From contig NZ_CP053748.1 of the NCBI RefSeq assembly GCF_024400215.1, positions 5,952,001 through 6,016,000 on the forward strand: DNA of 64,000 nucleotides, given 5' to 3'. The DNA is from Massilia sp. erpn. GTDB lineage: Bacteria > Pseudomonadota > Gammaproteobacteria > Burkholderiales > Burkholderiaceae_D. The position numbers and the translations under genes were made by a program. Each line of letters starts with the position of its first letter. Positions within the stretch are counted from its first letter, which is position 1. The notes under the pieces are model-generated. The model was not told the origin of the DNA and made no database searches. It saw only the letters and a program-made list of their open reading frames with translations. Positions 61,166 through 64,000 of this stretch are shown here, one piece after another.

Positions 61166-63223
61166 ATGAACCCTGTTTTGAGCAAATTCGGCTGGGCAGC
61201 GCTGTCGCTGGCTGGCGCGGGTGCGCTGGGCGTCGTCGCGCTGCAGCGCGGCGAACCAATCAGCGCCATCTGGATCGTCATCGCGGCCGTCTGCGTGTAC
61301 CTGATCGCCTACCGTTTCTACAGCCTGTTCATCGCGCGCGACGTGATGGGCCTGGACCCGAAACGCATGACGCCCGCCTACAAATTCAACGATGGCCTGG
61401 ACCATGTGCCGACCAATAAGAACGTGCTGTTCGGCCACCACTTCGCTGCGATCGCTGGCGCTGGTCCGCTGGTCGGTCCGGTGCTGGCCGCGCAGATGGG
61501 CTACCTGCCCGGCATGCTGTGGATTCTGGCCGGCGTGGTGTTTGCCGGCGCGGTGCAGGACTTCATGGTGCTGTTCATCTCCATGCGCCGCGACGGCCGC
61601 TCGCTGGGGGATCTGATCAAATCCGAACTGGGACCGATCCCCGGCAATATCGCCCTGCTCGGCACCTTCATGATCATGGTGATCATCCTGGCCGTGCTGG
61701 CCCTGATCGTGGTCAAAGCTCTGGCCGGCTCGCCCTGGGGCAGCTTCACCGTGATGGCGACCATCCCCATCGCCCTGTTCATGGGCGTGTATTCGCGCTA
61801 TGTGCGCGTGGGCCGCGTCGGCGAAGTGTCGCTGATCGGCTTCGTGCTGCTGATGGCAGCCATCTTCGGCGGCCAGTATGTGCAGGAGAATCCGGCCCTG
61901 GCGCCGCTGTTCACCTACACCGGCACCGAACTGACCTGGATGCTGATCGGCTACGGCTTCATCGCCTCCGTGCTGCCGGTGTGGCTGCTGCTGGCGCCGC
62001 GCGACTACCTGTCCACTTTCCTCAAGATCGGCACCATCGTCGGCCTGGCACTGGGCATCCTGATCGCCGCGCCGTATCTGCAAATGCCGGCCGTGACCAA
62101 ATTCATCGACGGCAGCGGCCCGGTATGGTCGGGCAACCTCTTCCCCTTCCTGTTCATCACCATCGCCTGCGGCGCCGTTTCCGGCTTCCACGCCCTGATC
62201 TCTTCCGGCACCACGCCCAAGATGATCGAGAACGAAACCCACGCCCGCTTCATCGGCTATGGCGCCATGCTGATGGAATCCTTCGTCGCCATCATGGCCC
62301 TGGTGGCCGCATCGACCATCGAACCGGGTGTCTACTTCGCCATGAACAGTCCGGCCGCGCTGATCGGCACCACCGCCGAATCGGCCGCGCAAGCGATCTC
62401 GCAATGGGGCTTCCGCGTCACGCCGGAAATGCTGACGCAGACCGCCAAGGACGTCGGCGAGCACACCATCATCTCGCGCGCCGGCGGCGCACCGACGCTG
62501 GCGGTGGGCATGGCGCATATCCTGTCGAATGTCCTCGGCGGCAAGGCCATGATGGCCTTCTGGTACCACTTCGCCATCCTGTTCGAAGCCCTGTTCATCC
62601 TGACCGCCGTCGATGCCGGCACGCGCGCCGGCCGCTTCATGCTGCAGGATTTGCTGGGCGCCTTCGCGCCATCGCTGAAACGCACCGACTCCGTGTTCGC
62701 CAGCCTGCTCGCCACCGGCCTGTGCGTGGCTGCCTGGGGCTACTTCCTGTATCAAGGCGTGGTCGATCCGCTGGGCGGCATCAACACCCTGTGGCCGCTG
62801 TTCGGCATCGCCAACCAGATGCTGGCCGGGATTGCGCTGATCCTCGCCACCTGCGTGCTGTTCAAGATGAAGCGCGCCCGCTTCGCCTGGGTCACCTTGC
62901 TGCCCACCGTCTGGCTGCTGCTGTGCACCCTGACGGCCGGCTGGCAGAAAATCTTCGCCGCCAATCCCAAAGTCGGCTTCCTCGCCCACGCCGCCAAATA
63001 CCAGGCCGCGCTCGACAAGGGCGAAGTGCTGGCTCCAGCCAAGTCGCTCGACCAGATGCGCCAGGTGATCTTCAACGACTACCTCGACGCCTCGCTGGCC
63101 GGCTTCTTCATCATCGTTGTGCTGTCCGTGCTGATCTTCGGCGTGCGCACCGCCCTCGCGGCCCGCGCCAACGCCAAGCCCAGCCACAAGGAAAGCCCGG
63201 TGCAACTGATGCCGGCCACCTAA
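61166..63223 (+). CDS. cstA: Carbon-starvation protein/pyruvate transporter CstA
   Basis: A 685-aa CstA-family protein: NVLFGHHFAAIAGAGPLVGPVLAAQMG near residue 95, with about 16 or more membrane segments to the C terminus. CstA transports pyruvate (and peptides) under carbon starvation. ATG 61166 follows GGAGG. The next gene is ybdD, its usual partner; the Cache kinase pair lies upstream and divergent. Confidence 0.95.
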   Translation: MNPVLSKFGWAALSLAGAGALGVVALQRGEPISAIWIVIAAVCVYLIAYRFYSLFIARDVMGLDPKRMTPAYKFNDGLDHVPTNKNVLFGHHFAAIAGAGPLVGPVLAAQMGYLPGMLWILAGVVFAGAVQDFMVLFISMRRDGRSLGDLIKSELGPIPGNIALLGTFMIMVIILAVLALIVVKALAGSPWGSFTVMATIPIALFMGVYSRYVRVGRVGEVSLIGFVLLMAAIFGGQYVQENPALAPLFTYTGTELTWMLIGYGFIASVLPVWLLLAPRDYLSTFLKIGTIVGLALGILIAAPYLQMPAVTKFIDGSGPVWSGNLFPFLFITIACGAVSGFHALISSGTTPKMIENETHARFIGYGAMLMESFVAIMALVAASTIEPGVYFAMNSPAALIGTTAESAAQAISQWGFRVTPEMLTQTAKDVGEHTIISRAGGAPTLAVGMAHILSNVLGGKAMMAFWYHFAILFEALFILTAVDAGTRAGRFMLQDLLGAFAPSLKRTDSVFASLLATGLCVAAWGYFLYQGVVDPLGGINTLWPLFGIANQMLAGIALILATCVLFKMKRARFAWVTLLPTVWLLLCTLTAGWQKIFAANPKVGFLAHAAKYQAALDKGEVLAPAKSLDQMRQVIFNDYLDASLAGFFIIVVLSVLIFGVRTALAARANAKPSHKESPVQLMPAT

Positions 63224-63224
63224 A

Positions 63225-63425
63225 ATGCTCGACGAAATCGTCAAAGCCGGCCGCTACCTCGGGCAAAGCATGCGCCTGATGGTCGGCCTGCCCGAATACG
63301 ACAGCTACGTCGCCCATCGGGAAGCCACCCACCCCGGCGAACCGATGATGAGCTACGAAGAATTCTTCCGCGAGCGGCAAGAAGCCCGCTACGGCGGCGC
63401 CGGCAAGCGCGGCGGCTGCTGCTAA
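63225..63425 (+). CDS. ybdD: YbdD/YjiX family protein
   Basis: A 66-aa protein of the YbdD/YjiX family: YLGQSMRLMVGLPEYDSYVAH, EPMMSYEEFFRERQEARYGG and a GGCC tail. It is the standard CstA partner, needed for pyruvate uptake. It starts one base after the cstA stop. Confidence 0.9.
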   Translation: MLDEIVKAGRYLGQSMRLMVGLPEYDSYVAHREATHPGEPMMSYEEFFRERQEARYGGAGKRGGCC

Positions 63426-63429
63426 GCTT

Positions 63430-63560
63430 TGATCTTCCTCAACAAATGTCCACCCTGGTGTCAGGCACTGGGGGCGGACATTCTTTGATCTAAATCAGCA
63501 AATGTCCAACCCTGGTGCCTGACACCAGGGTTGGACATTGTTTGATTTGGCGCAAAGGGG
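63430..63560. repeat. Two tandem stem-loop repeats (array 3 of family)
   Basis: Units start at 63446 and 63502, 56 bp apart. The second (63502-63538) is a perfect palindrome with a 16-bp stem (ATGTCCAACCCTGGTG and its complement) and a 5-base loop. They lie after ybdD. Confidence 0.9.
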
Positions 63561-63644
63561 ATGGGGTGGGGTTGCGTCGGCGCAAGGTGGGGGATGGACG
63601 GGAGGCTATATTTTTCCTGTTGGAATCCTTTATCGGCGGCGGCA

Positions 63645-64000
63645 ATGCTCAACTTCGAACGTTCCGGCCTTAGTCAAAAACTGACCATCATTTCGGTCCT
63701 GTCCACCGGTAGCGCTTTGCTGCTGGTGTTCCTGGCGTTCGCGTTGACGACGGTGCTCGGCCACGCGGATGATGAGCAAAAGCAGTTGGCCTCCCTGGCC
63801 GATGTGATCGGGGCCAGCAGCGTGCAGGCTTTGCTGCTGGCCGACCGCGTGCAGGCGGAGCAGAACCTGGCGGCGCTGGCAGTGAAGGATGAGATTACAC
63901 GGGCGGCTTTGTTCGACCGCGAGGGACGGGAGTTCGCCCGTTTTCCAGCGGCGTCTGCGCAGCCGCCTTCCTTGTCGCCGCAGGGTATCGCGGCGCTGGC
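63645..64000 (+). CDS. CHASE8-like sensor protein (partial)
   Basis: The start of a membrane sensor: a short cytosolic stretch, one membrane helix (about residues 13-36) and a periplasmic CHASE8-like domain (LASLADVIGASSVQALLLAD, LAALAVKDEITRAALFDREGREFARF). The frame stays open to the window edge, so the effector domain (kinase or cyclase) is unseen. Confidence 0.75.
   Translation, partial: MLNFERSGLSQKLTIISVLSTGSALLLVFLAFALTTVLGHADDEQKQLASLADVIGASSVQALLLADRVQAEQNLAALAVKDEITRAALFDREGREFARFPAASAQPPSLSPQGIAAL

Overview
This is a GC-rich chromosomal window from a betaproteobacterium. Gene content and protein style point to Burkholderiales, most likely the Massilia/Duganella/Janthinobacterium group of Oxalobacteraceae. 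That assignment is inference from protein families; no 16S or other marker gene is present.

Region 1 (1-21.6 kb) is an envelope and stress-physiology block: an MtfA-like peptidase, small lipoproteins, glycine-zipper proteins, OmpA-domain proteins, a BON lipoprotein, tiny membrane proteins, a ferritin-like protein, a DUF883/YqjE pair, an AsmA-like protein, a Gcr-type membrane protein and a cardiolipin-synthase-like lipoprotein. Eleven near-palindromic sites resembling TGTACGC-N2-GCGTACA serve twelve promoters here. The site centre is 34.5 bp from the end of a -10-like box in eleven of the twelve promoters and 35.5 bp in the other. This is the geometry of class II activation by a Crp/Fnr-family protein. 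A Crp/Fnr-family gene (12890-13636) sits in the middle of the block, and one of the sites lies in its own divergent promoter. I read this as a local, probably autoregulated envelope-stress regulon.

Region 2 (21.6-26.4 kb) holds ordinary chromosomal genes: a coiled-coil repeat protein, a LysR regulator with a quinone-oxidoreductase-like enzyme, a small lipoprotein and a PEP mutase/isocitrate lyase-family protein.

Region 3 (26.4-48.8 kb) is a phage-tail cluster on the minus strand. It has P2-type tail genes in near-P2 order: a tail-completion candidate, V, W, J, I, DUF4815, fibre and receptor-binding genes, FI sheath, FII tube, E/E', T tape measure, U, X and D, followed by holin-like genes and a T4-type lysozyme. 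No capsid, portal, terminase, replication or integrase gene is present, so I read it as an R-type tailocin rather than a prophage. A strong promoter runs into two tandem intrinsic terminators before the first tail gene, and further terminators lie inside the operon, which suggests antitermination control. The fibre region is AT-rich, has a duplicated module and encodes glycine-rich putative adhesins. A self-cleaving S24 repressor and a divergent putative regulator lie just outside, flanked by two paralogous solute-binding proteins.

Region 4 (48.8-64 kb) holds a type II toxin-antitoxin pair, an MFS exporter with a divergent LysR regulator, a cytochrome c, tRNA-Ser(TGA) next to a hairpin-rich stretch with a tRNA-Ser-like 3' fragment, coupled GGDEF/EAL and HDOD signalling genes, and a Cache histidine kinase/LuxR response regulator pair divergent from cstA-ybdD. 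The window ends inside a CHASE8-like sensor gene. A family of about 37-bp stem-loops repeated at 56-57 bp spacing occurs at three intergenic sites (16.1, 28.1 and 63.5 kb).
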